Source of the DNA: CAZUSU01 sp964623315
GTDB lineage: Bacteria; Patescibacteriota; Patescibacteriia; Magasanikbacterales; 2-02-FULL-50-9b
Length of the DNA stretch: 31,131 nucleotides
Reading direction: 5' to 3'
Assembly (NCBI GenBank): GCA_964623315.1
Contig: CAZUSU010000017.1
Coordinates: forward strand, 1-31,131
The notes beneath the pieces were generated by a model. That model was not told the origin of the DNA, did not search any database, and worked only from the letters and a program-made list of their open reading frames with translations. Positions 6,746-14,212 of the stretch are shown here, piece after piece. Made by a program: the position numbers and the translations under genes. Position 1 is the first letter of the stretch. Each line of letters begins with the position of its first letter.

Positions 6746-8393
6746 CCAGCTTGCTTTTTTGATAGTTACTGCGTGTATTGCCGCTGGTGCGGGCGCGGTG
6801 TGGTATTTTGTATTTGGTTGGCCCGTCTTTACGTTTCCCCTTTGGGAACCGTTTGCCGCGGCCGGTGGTACTGTGGGGGTCGGTAGCCCATGGCATATCG
6901 TCGGCTGGCGTGAAATTATTATCGCAACCGCGCTGGTTACTGCGGCGGGTATCGCCCAAGTAACGCGCGCTCGCGGGGGCTCTGTCGTGCTCGCGGTGGC
7001 GATTGGTTGGCTCTTGTCCCTCAATGCGCGGGTGTTTCCGCTGGGCTACGGTTATGATATTTTTGTGCACGACGCTACCGTACGCGCATGGATTGAATAC
7101 GGTGCCATTGCGCCACGTTCTTTTTTATATGCCGGCTATTACGCGATTATTTCTGCGCTGGCGCCATTGCTATCCTTGCGGCCCATCGTGGTAATGAGTT
7201 GGTTCGTTCCAATAATGGGCGCTTTAATAATTGCCGCATCCGTGCGACAGGAAAAAAAATCGTGGCCAACGCTCGTGGCTGTTGGCATACTATTTCCGGC
7301 GCTTTTTACCACCGCAACACCACAAGCATTGGGCCATCTACTTCTCTTGGGGTACGCAATGCTCACGTGGCAGAGAACCCTACCGTGGTATACGCAGGTG
7401 CTCATTGTCGCCGGCATTTCTATTATTCATCCGTTAAGCGGAATACCGGCCTTGGCGCTCTCTTTAGGCACACTGACGCATCGGCTAGGCATCGTGCTTG
7501 TGCCCGCCACATTGCTGTTGCTATTTTCTCCCACAAAAACTTTTTTTGCGTTACCGCAAATTTTTCTATCCGACAAAGTTTTTTTTAATCCGTTCATCAT
7601 CCATCAATTACTGCAATACTGGATCGTCCTTGCGATGATTATTTTTATTTCTGCCACATTATTTGGCTGGTGGACATTTAAAAATAACAACGCGGTACGC
7701 GAGCGCATGATCAGCGCTCTTGCCGTGGTTGCGAGCGGCGTTCCCCTATTATTCATAACAACGCGCGATGTCATTGCATACGAACAAAACGCCTTTGCCC
7801 TGCGCCTTTTTTTGGCCGGTGCGCTTATTGCGACGCCAATTACTGCGCGCGGTATTACTGCGCTGTGGGAAAGGACAAAACAGTTGCGCACCACCGGCGT
7901 AGGGTGGTTCATCAGTTGCGTCGTGCTGATTATGGCGAGCTGGTACAATGCGCATGAGCCATGGAACACGGCGGCCCGCACCAGCGGGCGTGTGGTTACG
8001 CCAACTGATTTTAACATTGTTCGCGCCATTGATGCGGATGCTGGTGGTATACCCTACATCGTTCTCGCTGATCAGATATCCTCTGCGGCCGCGCTCCATG
8101 AATTTGGATTTACCAAAAGGCGCTTGCAGGCGCGACCGGAATTTTTTTATCCCATTCCCACCGGTGGCACATTATATACCGATTTTTTTCTACCGAGCAT
8201 GTACAACGGCATAACGCGTGAACGGCTTGTCGGTGCGGCCGCTTTTGCCGGCGTAAAACGAGTGTATATTATTTTAAAACCGTATTGGATCACCACGGCC
8301 ACGCAAAAAAACACCTTAAAGCAAAACACCTCCCGCTCTTTTGAAGTGGAAGGTGTTTTGGTTGGTCGCTTTGACACTCCGTCGCAGACGTGA
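6723..8393 (+). CDS. large polytopic membrane protein, hypothetical (GT-C-like architecture)
   Basis: The 556-aa product has roughly ten or more hydrophobic segments over residues 10-415 and a soluble C-terminal domain (about 420-556). A loop after the third or fourth helix contains GYDIFVHDATVRAWIEYG, an acidic segment in the place where GT-C glycosyltransferases carry their catalytic Asp/Glu. That is suggestive only. The start is uncertain: two ATGs stand in tandem at 6723 and 6726, and a TATAAT sequence (6719-6724) overlaps them. No Shine-Dalgarno is visible. It diverges from the pgsA operon by only 20 nt, and its stop codon abuts that of the convergent propeller gene with no bases between. 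Confidence 0.75.
   Translation: MMSELNRNQLAFLIVTACIAAGAGAVWYFVFGWPVFTFPLWEPFAAAGGTVGVGSPWHIVGWREIIIATALVTAAGIAQVTRARGGSVVLAVAIGWLLSLNARVFPLGYGYDIFVHDATVRAWIEYGAIAPRSFLYAGYYAIISALAPLLSLRPIVVMSWFVPIMGALIIAASVRQEKKSWPTLVAVGILFPALFTTATPQALGHLLLLGYAMLTWQRTLPWYTQVLIVAGISIIHPLSGIPALALSLGTLTHRLGIVLVPATLLLLFSPTKTFFALPQIFLSDKVFFNPFIIHQLLQYWIVLAMIIFISATLFGWWTFKNNNAVRERMISALAVVASGVPLLFITTRDVIAYEQNAFALRLFLAGALIATPITARGITALWERTKQLRTTGVGWFISCVVLIMASWYNAHEPWNTAARTSGRVVTPTDFNIVRAIDADAGGIPYIVLADQISSAAALHEFGFTKRRLQARPEFFYPIPTGGTLYTDFFLPSMYNGITRERLVGAAAFAGVKRVYIILKPYWITTATQKNTLKQNTSRSFEVEGVLVGRFDTPSQT
8305..8359 (-). terminator. candidate terminator of the propeller gene inside the opposite gene
   Basis: On the minus strand AAAACACCTT (8359-8350) can pair with AAGGTGTTTT (8317-8308), which ends in seven consecutive T (8311-8305). 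A second copy of the 3' arm (8331-8323) offers an alternative stem. The site is 35-90 nt past the stop of the gene starting at 9833 and lies within the last codons of the convergent membrane-protein gene. Confidence 0.45.
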
Positions 8394-9833
8394 TTACGGC
8401 TTTGCCGGCGCGGTCCATTCGTACCTATTTTTGTTTACTTTAACCGGCTGGGGATTGGTCGGGCTGTAATTATTTTTGATTTCAAGCCCATCATGGTAGC
8501 CGTCGCCATCCGTATCAAACATCGTCGGATTCGTTTTGTACAGATACAACTCGCGATAGTCCGAGATGCCATCGCCGTCTGAATCCACGGTCGTCGGATT
8601 GGTCATGAACAGCACCACTTCATCCGTGTCACTCAAGCCATCGCCGTCCGTATCTTTCATCAAGTCATCGGTACCCAATTTCTTTTCTGCTTCTGCAGGA
8701 ATTGAGTCAGAATCCGTGTCTTGCTTTGCGGCGTTCAAGTTGAAATCGTAAATATAGATGCGGCTGTCCGTGCGCACTTCATCCCACGCCACGCGCGTAC
8801 CGGAAATGGTGACGTGCGACTGGTTTGATTTCTTGAACGGCATGGCGATATCTTCCAACGTTGCCAAATTCAATATGTGCACCACAGCCGGCGAGCCGCT
8901 TACGGCAGAGCCGATGTACGCAACGCGGCCTTCGCTCATGGCGAGCTGTGTTTCTATAAGTGCGTTGGACGTGATTTGCTCGGCGTTGCCTGCAGTAAAC
9001 GAATAACGCCACAGATCGTATTGGCCGGTGCCGTTTGCGTGCAACGTTTTTGCGCTCCACACGAGTTGCGTCGGTGAAATGGCAAGCGAGCCGTTCGTAA
9101 CCTTCACATTAATATTTTTTGCAACGGTCGTAACCCCTTGCGTGGTCAAATTATACGCAACCAAATTCCACGGACCGCCGTTCATACACAAGCGGTACGC
9201 TTGAGAGCTACATTGAGCAGAACTTTCAAACCACGCCACATAGTTACCGGCAATAACCGGCGCTGACATCACTTTGCCCGCGGCAAGCGTCTGCACATTT
9301 GGCGCGCTGTGGTCGTAAAATTTAATTTGGGCGCCACCTTGATCGCTGTTGGCTTCTGCCCATACCACACGCGTACCGTCTACAGACGGACGCGTCACTT
9401 CGTTCATGGTGTCTTGCACAATAAACGTTTGGTACGAATAGCGTTCAAACAAGCTAATGGTCCACTTATTTTTTTGCGTGTCATTCCACGCCACATAATT
9501 ATTGGAGATCGCCGGTTCGGCAATGGACGAAAGTGACGAATTAATCGTAATCTTTGCGTCTTTTCCCGTCGCGAGGTCAGTCACATAAAGATATTTTGAC
9601 TGGCCGGCGTTTTCCCAAAGAGAAATAAACGCCATAAAATCGTTGGACAGTACCGGTTTTGCAACCGGACCGTTATACCATTTGGCCTCTGACGCATACG
9701 TGTACACCGCACCGGCCACTGCCGTTTCCGGCTGGGCCGCACGCTGTACCATACCCCAAGAACCCCCAATCACCGCCACGGCGACGAGAGCAAGCGCAAC
9801 AATGCGCGTATTCGGACGTTGGATAATGGTCAT
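8394..9833 (-). CDS. secreted beta-propeller protein with thrombospondin type-3 repeats
   Basis: The 479-aa product has an N-terminal signal peptide or anchor (hydrophobic residues about 11-26, then a processed-looking Ala-rich stretch). A TolB/WD-like series of beta-strand repeats follows, with recurring YVAW, RVVWAE, QLVWSA and RVAWDE blade motifs (about residues 60-360). Finally, four calcium-binding thrombospondin type-3-like repeats (DTDGDGLSDTDE, DSDGDGISDYRE, DTDGDGYHDGLE) occupy about residues 372-455. These Asp-rich repeats normally bind Ca2+ outside the cell. It is probably a surface-attached protein, but no sortase-type anchor or C-terminal membrane helix is seen. The ligand is unknown. 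Confidence 0.85.
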   Translation of the reverse strand: MTIIQRPNTRIVALALVAVAVIGGSWGMVQRAAQPETAVAGAVYTYASEAKWYNGPVAKPVLSNDFMAFISLWENAGQSKYLYVTDLATGKDAKITINSSLSSIAEPAISNNYVAWNDTQKNKWTISLFERYSYQTFIVQDTMNEVTRPSVDGTRVVWAEANSDQGGAQIKFYDHSAPNVQTLAAGKVMSAPVIAGNYVAWFESSAQCSSQAYRLCMNGGPWNLVAYNLTTQGVTTVAKNINVKVTNGSLAISPTQLVWSAKTLHANGTGQYDLWRYSFTAGNAEQITSNALIETQLAMSEGRVAYIGSAVSGSPAVVHILNLATLEDIAMPFKKSNQSHVTISGTRVAWDEVRTDSRIYIYDFNLNAAKQDTDSDSIPAEAEKKLGTDDLMKDTDGDGLSDTDEVVLFMTNPTTVDSDGDGISDYRELYLYKTNPTMFDTDGDGYHDGLEIKNNYSPTNPQPVKVNKNRYEWTAPAKP

Positions 9834-9884
9834 ATTTTGGCTTAAATAAGAGATAATTATGTGGCGTCCCTCCTTAATAATGGG

Positions 9885-9896
9885 TGAGGAACCTCA
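9885..9896. promoter_or_regulatory. 12-bp palindrome near the propeller-gene transcription start
   Basis: TGAGGAACCTCA is a perfect palindrome at the predicted start of the minus-strand transcript, just downstream of its -10 box. It could be an operator, but a 12-bp palindrome can also arise by chance. Confidence 0.25.
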
Positions 9897-9897
9897 T

Positions 9898-9926
9898 AAG
9901 ATATCAGAAACAGGCGAATTTGTCAA
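9898..9926 (-). promoter_or_regulatory. promoter of the propeller gene
   Basis: The minus strand has -35 TTGACA (9926-9921), a 17-bp spacer and -10 TATCTT (9903-9898). The leader is about 58 nt. It contains TAAGGAGGG (9876-9868) some 35 nt before the ATG, too far to act as a normal ribosome binding site for that start. Confidence 0.65.
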
Positions 9927-9936
9927 TGGCCTTTCT

Positions 9937-9965
9937 TTGACAAAAGCATATTTACACACTACTGT
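9937..9965 (+). promoter_or_regulatory. promoter of the laccase-domain-like gene
   Basis: The plus strand has -35 TTGACA (9937-9942), a 17-bp spacer and -10 TACTGT (9960-9965). It is back to back with the minus-strand promoter, the two -35 boxes being 10 bp apart. Confidence 0.6.
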
Positions 9966-9980
9966 GCTATCAACAACACC

Positions 9981-9987
9981 AAGGAGG
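9981..9987 (+). promoter_or_regulatory. consensus Shine-Dalgarno AAGGAGG
   Basis: A full match to the anti-SD complement lies 5 nt before the ATG at 9993. It fixes that start. It is unusual here, because most neighbouring genes have no recognisable ribosome binding site. Confidence 0.85.
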
Positions 9988-9992
9988 TAACG

Positions 9993-10847
9993 ATGAGCTC
10001 TATCCAGCGGTTCTACGATCTCGGAGCGACGATGGGTCTGCTCGGTGCAACTCATGCACCTGATCACAATCCATTCCTGCCGAATCGTCGGCCTTCTCTC
10101 AAGGAAACGGTAAAAATCGTACATAAGTTCACCGGATCCAGCATGGTGGTCATCGCCGCAGAACATGAGCCCGTGCGTGTACTCGGTTTCTCGCAACAGG
10201 AGCGGCACGCACTGATGCTGACGCTGAAGCCGCCGCATTATTACGCCTACTGCCTGCGGGAACCGAGCTGTGGCGTCTTCGTTGAAGCTCATTTCATGGA
10301 CGCAAACGATGTGCGCACCATCTGTATGCCGGTGTGCGACCACCCCGTCATTGGCGTGCAACTTGTTGATGACCAAAATCGCGTACTCGGGTTTGGCGCA
10401 CTGCGCGCAACGCCGGATCGGCTGTGCGGGATGGGCAGTGTTATTTCTGCGCTGTTTGAGCATCTCGGGCAGTATGCTGATGTGATGAAAAAGATGCGCC
10501 ACATCCACTTTCACTTGAGCGCAGGTCGTGGACCGTGCTGTATCATGAACATGTCGGAACGGCGGCGCGTGGTGCATGACAAACTGCACGATGTCGGATA
10601 CTACGCTTTTCGGGATGACGATATTGAGACGGATAAAGGCTTTGACATGCTCAATGTGCTCGCGATAGAAATCAAACGGCACGAGGAGCGGGTGTCGGCA
10701 TCGTTCACCGTAAACTCGCGCGACCGTGACTGCACGGTGTGCTGTGCCAAACACGCGGGCATGCCGTACTACAGCGCAGAGGACGAACGCTACAACATGG
10801 CGGTTTTCGGTAGCGACATGAAACTCCCTGTTCGGAAAAGGTGGTGA
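9993..10847 (+). CDS. divergent YfiH/laccase-domain-like protein
   Basis: The 284-aa cytosolic product has no signal or membrane segment. Its landmarks follow the order of the YfiH (multicopper oxidase-like / purine nucleoside phosphorylase) domain. T109-x-C111-M-P-V corresponds to TADCxPV, RVLGFGALRA (130-139) falls where the HAGWRG motif stands, and GRGPCC (178-183) resembles GPxIGPCCYEV. The C-terminal DCTVCCAKHAGMPYYSAED (246-264) parallels the CTxxxxxxFFSYRRD end. The metal-binding Cys is kept, but the His of HAGWRG is missing, so the Zn site would be incomplete. The assignment is pattern-based and tentative; otherwise it is a hypothetical protein. Codon use is less A/T-run-rich than its neighbours. 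It stands alone between its own promoter and a terminator. Confidence 0.45.
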   Translation: MSSIQRFYDLGATMGLLGATHAPDHNPFLPNRRPSLKETVKIVHKFTGSSMVVIAAEHEPVRVLGFSQQERHALMLTLKPPHYYAYCLREPSCGVFVEAHFMDANDVRTICMPVCDHPVIGVQLVDDQNRVLGFGALRATPDRLCGMGSVISALFEHLGQYADVMKKMRHIHFHLSAGRGPCCIMNMSERRRVVHDKLHDVGYYAFRDDDIETDKGFDMLNVLAIEIKRHEERVSASFTVNSRDRDCTVCCAKHAGMPYYSAEDERYNMAVFGSDMKLPVRKRW

Positions 10848-10863
10848 ACGGGTAGTGACCAAG

Positions 10864-10900
10864 GCGGCTGTGCAACACGCGCGGCCGCTCATTTTTTATT
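10864..10900 (+). terminator. rho-independent terminator
   Basis: GCGGC (10864-10868) pairs with GCCGC (10884-10888). A GTG/CAC helix can form inside the loop. The stem is followed by TCATTTTTTATTTT. It closes the single-gene unit ending at 10847. Confidence 0.65.
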
Positions 10901-10903
10901 TTC

Positions 10904-10931
10904 TTGACAACAAAAAACCAGATGATATAAT
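10904..10931 (+). promoter_or_regulatory. strong consensus promoter
   Basis: TTGACA (10904-10909), a 16-bp spacer and extended -10 TGA-TATAAT (10923-10931) match the sigma-70 consensus completely. This is the best promoter in the window. It starts 4 nt after the preceding terminator T-tract and drives the coiled-coil gene, with a leader of about 24 nt. Confidence 0.85.
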
Positions 10932-10961
10932 CCGTTCATAATTCATTTTCATCATTTTCCT

Positions 10962-11441
10962 ATGGAGGGTATGTTACAAAACAACGCGCTCGTCGCTCCG
11001 TTTCCCAACAGTCCGTTTGAAGAATTTGTTATCGGTACGTTGCAATTGTTTGTCGGAAAATTTAAAGAGATAGATAGCAGGTTTGATGGTGTGGACAGCA
11101 GGTTTGATGGTGTGGATAGCAGATTTGATGCTGTGGATAGCAGGTTCGATGCTGTGGACAGAAGGTTTGATGGTGTGGATGAAAAATTCCTTAGTATTGA
11201 CGCTGAATTCAAATCCGTTCACCATTCCATCGCTGATCTATGCGAGTCCGTTCGTTTCATTGCTGATCGCATGGTAACAAAGGATGAACTCAAGGCAGAG
11301 TTTGACGTGCGGCTCAAAGATATGGTTACCAAACAAGATCTTGCCGCTACCGAATATCGCATAAAAGATTACGTGGATAAACGCGACGCACAATATAAAC
11401 ACGAAATCACCGCATCACTTAGAAAGGAATTTGCACGCTGA
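10962..11441 (+). CDS. coiled-coil protein with heptad tandem repeats
   Basis: The 159-aa cytosolic product has a central run of heptads, D-S-R-F-D-G/A-V. Five near-perfect copies occupy residues 38-72 and two degenerate ones (DEKFLSI, DAEFKSV) residues 73-86. The repeat pattern with Phe and Val at regular spacing predicts a parallel coiled coil. A further helical region follows, ending in a basic tail. Similar short proteins with DxRFDxV repeats occur widely in bacteria without known function. Two starts are possible: ATG 10962, or ATG 10971, which is preceded by GGAGGG but only one nt away. The last 23 nt overlap the convergent RluA gene. Confidence 0.8.
   Translation: MEGMLQNNALVAPFPNSPFEEFVIGTLQLFVGKFKEIDSRFDGVDSRFDGVDSRFDAVDSRFDAVDRRFDGVDEKFLSIDAEFKSVHHSIADLCESVRFIADRMVTKDELKAEFDVRLKDMVTKQDLAATEYRIKDYVDKRDAQYKHEITASLRKEFAR
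11073..11177 (+). repeat. 21-bp tandem repeat, five copies
   Basis: The unit is 21 bp, for example GATAGCAGGTTTGATGGTGT plus one G, and each encodes seven residues. Copies begin at 11073, 11094, 11115, 11136 and 11157 and differ by one to three bases. They stay in frame, so gain or loss of a unit would change coiled-coil length without a frameshift. Confidence 0.9.
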
Positions 11442-12060
11442 TTGTTTTGCGCTCGTTGGTGGTGGCGGTGTTAAACGATAGTTCTGTTGCGGCAAGTAAC
11501 AACATCTTGTTTGGCTCGCCACCGTATTTGGTATCGCCCACCAGCGGATGCCCGATGTGCGCAAGTTGTGCGCGAATCTGATGCGGTCTACCGGTTTTGA
11601 GTTTAATTTTTATGAGCGCGCGTGCGCCGTGTTTTGCTGTCACTTCATACATAAGTTCTGCGCGCAGAGCCCCGCGCGTTTCGCGATCAAAAACAGTCAC
11701 TTTATTTTTTATCGCGTCCTTACGAATCCAATGCACCAGTGTTGCCGCACGCGGGTGGGGCACGCCAGCAACCATTGCGTGATATATTTTTTCAATCGTG
11801 TGATTGCGAAACTGTTCGGACAGTCGCGCCGCGCCTTTGCTTGTTTTTGCAAACAGCACAATCCCCTGTACCGGCCGATCCAAACGATGCAGTAGTCCTA
11901 AAAAAATATTACCCGTTTTTTTGTCCCGCGCTTTTAAAAAATTTTTTACCTCATCCATGAGGCACGCGTCGCCCGTTGCGTCTCCCTGTACCAACACCTC
12001 TGCCGGCTTATAAACAGCGATCAGATGGTTGTCTTCGTATAACACCGTTAACACCGACAT
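11419..12060 (-). CDS. RluA-family pseudouridine synthase
   Basis: Isomerises uridine to pseudouridine in rRNA or tRNA. The 213-aa product holds the RluA catalytic motif HRLDRPVQGIVLFAKT (about residues 59-74), with the essential Asp in HRLD, and the GRPHQIRAQL motif near residue 160. There is no S4 domain, so it is a short form. The ATG at 12060 is preferred because the upstream gene's stop lies only 2 nt before it. An earlier in-frame ATG lies within that gene. The target uridine cannot be predicted. It is the last gene of a three-gene operon and overlaps the convergent coiled-coil gene by 23 nt. Confidence 0.93.
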   Translation of the reverse strand: MSVLTVLYEDNHLIAVYKPAEVLVQGDATGDACLMDEVKNFLKARDKKTGNIFLGLLHRLDRPVQGIVLFAKTSKGAARLSEQFRNHTIEKIYHAMVAGVPHPRAATLVHWIRKDAIKNKVTVFDRETRGALRAELMYEVTAKHGARALIKIKLKTGRPHQIRAQLAHIGHPLVGDTKYGGEPNKMLLLAATELSFNTATTNERKTISVQIPF

Positions 12061-12062
12061 AC

Positions 12063-12938
12063 TCACGACGCCCGCCACCGCGCAAAAATGCCGCAGGGCA
12101 ACAGCCGGTCATCGTGCGCATGCTGAACCGCCAGCTCACCACATTCAGAAACGCCGTATGACGGCAGTAGTGCGTTGACATTGTTCAGATACGCGAGCGG
12201 CGAGTAGCCGGCAGCGTACCCGTTGATCAAAAAAAATAGCGGGTGCGGAGTGAGCAACTGTTTGCACAGATGAAGGAGCGGGAGCAAATGTTGTTCAATT
12301 TTCCACAATTCACTTTTTGCGCCGTGGCCAAACGCCGGCGGGTCCAACATAATGGCGTCATAACGACTGCCGCGCCGTAACTCGCGTGTCACTAACGCGC
12401 GCGCGTCTTCCACGATCCAGCGGATCGGTTTTTTTGCCAGTCCGGACAACGCGGCGTTTTCGCGCGCCCACGTGACGGCTACTTTTGAACTGTCCACATG
12501 ACAAACGGCGGCGCCGGCCGCCGCTGAAACCAGCGATGCCGCACCGGTGTATCCAAACAGATTCAACACTTTTGGCTGTGCGCCACCCTGCACCGCACGC
12601 GCAATAACTGCGCGTATCCATTCCCAATTTTCTTGTTGTTCGGGAAATAATCCCACGTGCTTAAACGCCGTTGGTTTGATCCATAATTTTAATCCGCCGA
12701 AATGTATCTGCCAACGCAATGGCATTTTTGGCGGCAGACGCCATTCACCATCACGACTGGAACGCACATACACGGCCTGCGCGCGCGTCCACATGCTTGG
12801 TTCGCGTTTATTCCACAACGCTTGCGGATCCGGACGCGAAGCAATAACCGTTCCAAACCGTTCAAGTTTGAGACCGTCGCCGCTGTCCAGCAATTCGTAA
12901 TCAGTTGATGTCCTTGTGATGGCTAATAGGGTGTTCAT
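12063..12938 (-). CDS. class I SAM-dependent methyltransferase (RlmI/YccW-like)
   Basis: The 291-aa product has the SAM-binding VLNLFGYTGAASL (about residues 122-134), an acidic HVDSSKVAVTWARENA segment and the catalytic LDPPAFGHG motif (about 197-205). These match the RlmI/RlmK group of 23S rRNA cytosine-C5 methyltransferases. The N-terminal PUA domain of RlmI is replaced by a short beta-rich region (DYELLDSGDGLKLERFG). The ATG at 12938 starts MNTLLAITRTS and overlaps the end of the glycosyltransferase gene by 38 nt. The exact RNA target is not evident. Being coupled to an RluA-type enzyme suggests both modify RNA. Confidence 0.88.
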   Translation of the reverse strand: MNTLLAITRTSTDYELLDSGDGLKLERFGTVIASRPDPQALWNKREPSMWTRAQAVYVRSSRDGEWRLPPKMPLRWQIHFGGLKLWIKPTAFKHVGLFPEQQENWEWIRAVIARAVQGGAQPKVLNLFGYTGAASLVSAAAGAAVCHVDSSKVAVTWARENAALSGLAKKPIRWIVEDARALVTRELRRGSRYDAIMLDPPAFGHGAKSELWKIEQHLLPLLHLCKQLLTPHPLFFLINGYAAGYSPLAYLNNVNALLPSYGVSECGELAVQHAHDDRLLPCGIFARWRAS

Positions 12939-14112
12939 ACAAATTTTCAAATGTGGTGATCATGTTTTCCGATGGAAGTTGCGTTTTGCGCGCCGTTACT
13001 TCTGCTCGCTGTGCCATGAGCCATGTCAGATGCTGTCTCCACGCCTGCTCATGGGGAGCAACCACATAACCGGCAGAGGCGTGACGAACAAATTCCGCCG
13101 CACCGCCCACGTCTGACACCGACACCGGTCTGCCAACCGCAAGCGCTTCCACAATAACGTGCGGCGCGTTTTCATACAAGAGCGATGGCACCACTACAAT
13201 ATCGGCGACGCGCATAAGTGTGCTGATACGCCCATGCGGCAGAGCTCCCAACAGATGTATTGCCGGCGTCACGGCAGAAAGCGTCTCTGCCAACGGCAGA
13301 TCCGCACCAGAACCAACGATCAACAGTTCAACGTTATCGCGCGGATGTCCGGCGCGCCATTCGCTGAACAAACGAATGAGCATCAGCACGCCTTTGGCGC
13401 GCTCAATTTGACCGACGAATAACAAAGTGAACGCCTCACGTTTTTTATGCGCCGCCGACGGCGTGGCCACCAGTGGCATGATATGACGAACCACGGACAG
13501 CCGACTTTGACGAAAATAATTTCGCGTGCGATGATATTTTAATAACCATTCCGATGGCGCCGTAACCACTGCCGGACTTCCCCATAGCACGCGCTGTACC
13601 ACCCCGTACCACCGCGTCAAAAATCCGGCGTTGATAAAATCATGTTCTTCCCCCACCAGCAAACGACCGGACGGAATAATTAGTTGAATGTCATGAAGGG
13701 TGTGCACGTGGCGAACACCCATGGCGCGCAGTACCAGTGGAATTAAAAAACTGCTCCCAAATAAATTGTGTGTGTGCACCACCGCCGGCCGTATGCGCTG
13801 AACCACCCGCCACACCGAAACGGCATAAAAAATATTTTTAAGGCACCACAAAAAATGCGCGGCGCGCGACACCGTGCTTCGCCCGCAAACATCACCAGAA
13901 AAATATCCGGCCCAGTGAAACAGCCGATGCACGGTAATGCCGCCTTCACTGCGCCGCATACTTCCCCACTGCACGTCACGCCACGGCGCCGTTGTTACCA
14001 CATGAACGTCATGGCCCCGCCGTGCCAAACCGTACGCCAACTGTTCCACCACGCGTTCGGCGCCGCCGCGCGCGTAGGGTGCAAACAAAGTTGTCATAAT
14101 CATGATACGCAT
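12901..14112 (-). CDS. GT4-family glycosyltransferase
   Basis: Retaining GT-B glycosyltransferase that uses a nucleotide-sugar donor, probably in surface-polysaccharide assembly at the inner face of the membrane. The 403-aa product has the N-terminal GGAERVVEQLAYGLARRGH segment (about residues 14-32), the inter-domain LLFVGQIERAKGV and the C-terminal donor-binding E-x7-E motif in ENAPHVIVEALA. The ATG at 14112 is chosen over a longer frame because an extended -10 ends 7 nt before it. A second in-frame ATG occurs three codons later. It heads an operon with two RNA-modifying enzymes. The donor sugar is unknown. Confidence 0.92.
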   Translation of the reverse strand: MRIMIMTTLFAPYARGGAERVVEQLAYGLARRGHDVHVVTTAPWRDVQWGSMRRSEGGITVHRLFHWAGYFSGDVCGRSTVSRAAHFLWCLKNIFYAVSVWRVVQRIRPAVVHTHNLFGSSFLIPLVLRAMGVRHVHTLHDIQLIIPSGRLLVGEEHDFINAGFLTRWYGVVQRVLWGSPAVVTAPSEWLLKYHRTRNYFRQSRLSVVRHIMPLVATPSAAHKKREAFTLLFVGQIERAKGVLMLIRLFSEWRAGHPRDNVELLIVGSGADLPLAETLSAVTPAIHLLGALPHGRISTLMRVADIVVVPSLLYENAPHVIVEALAVGRPVSVSDVGGAAEFVRHASAGYVVAPHEQAWRQHLTWLMAQRAEVTARKTQLPSENMITTFENLYEHPISHHKDIN

Positions 14113-14119
14113 GCCGTAC

Positions 14120-14128
14120 AGTATATCA
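14120..14128 (-). promoter_or_regulatory. extended -10 promoter of the GT4 operon
   Basis: TGATATACT on the minus strand ends 7 nt before the ATG at 14112. No good -35 is present. The transcript would be leaderless or nearly so. Confidence 0.6.
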
Positions 14129-14212
14129 CCCTGTGAATTAACTGTGCATGAAATGCTTTCGGTAATTTGCGTAGCGCGGTAACATGTCTGCACTCCCCGG
14201 ACATTTACCTGT

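Noticed and set aside
11073..11177. CRISPR-like direct repeats
   Set aside because: The 21-bp units are adjacent without spacers, stay in one reading frame and encode a heptad coiled coil.
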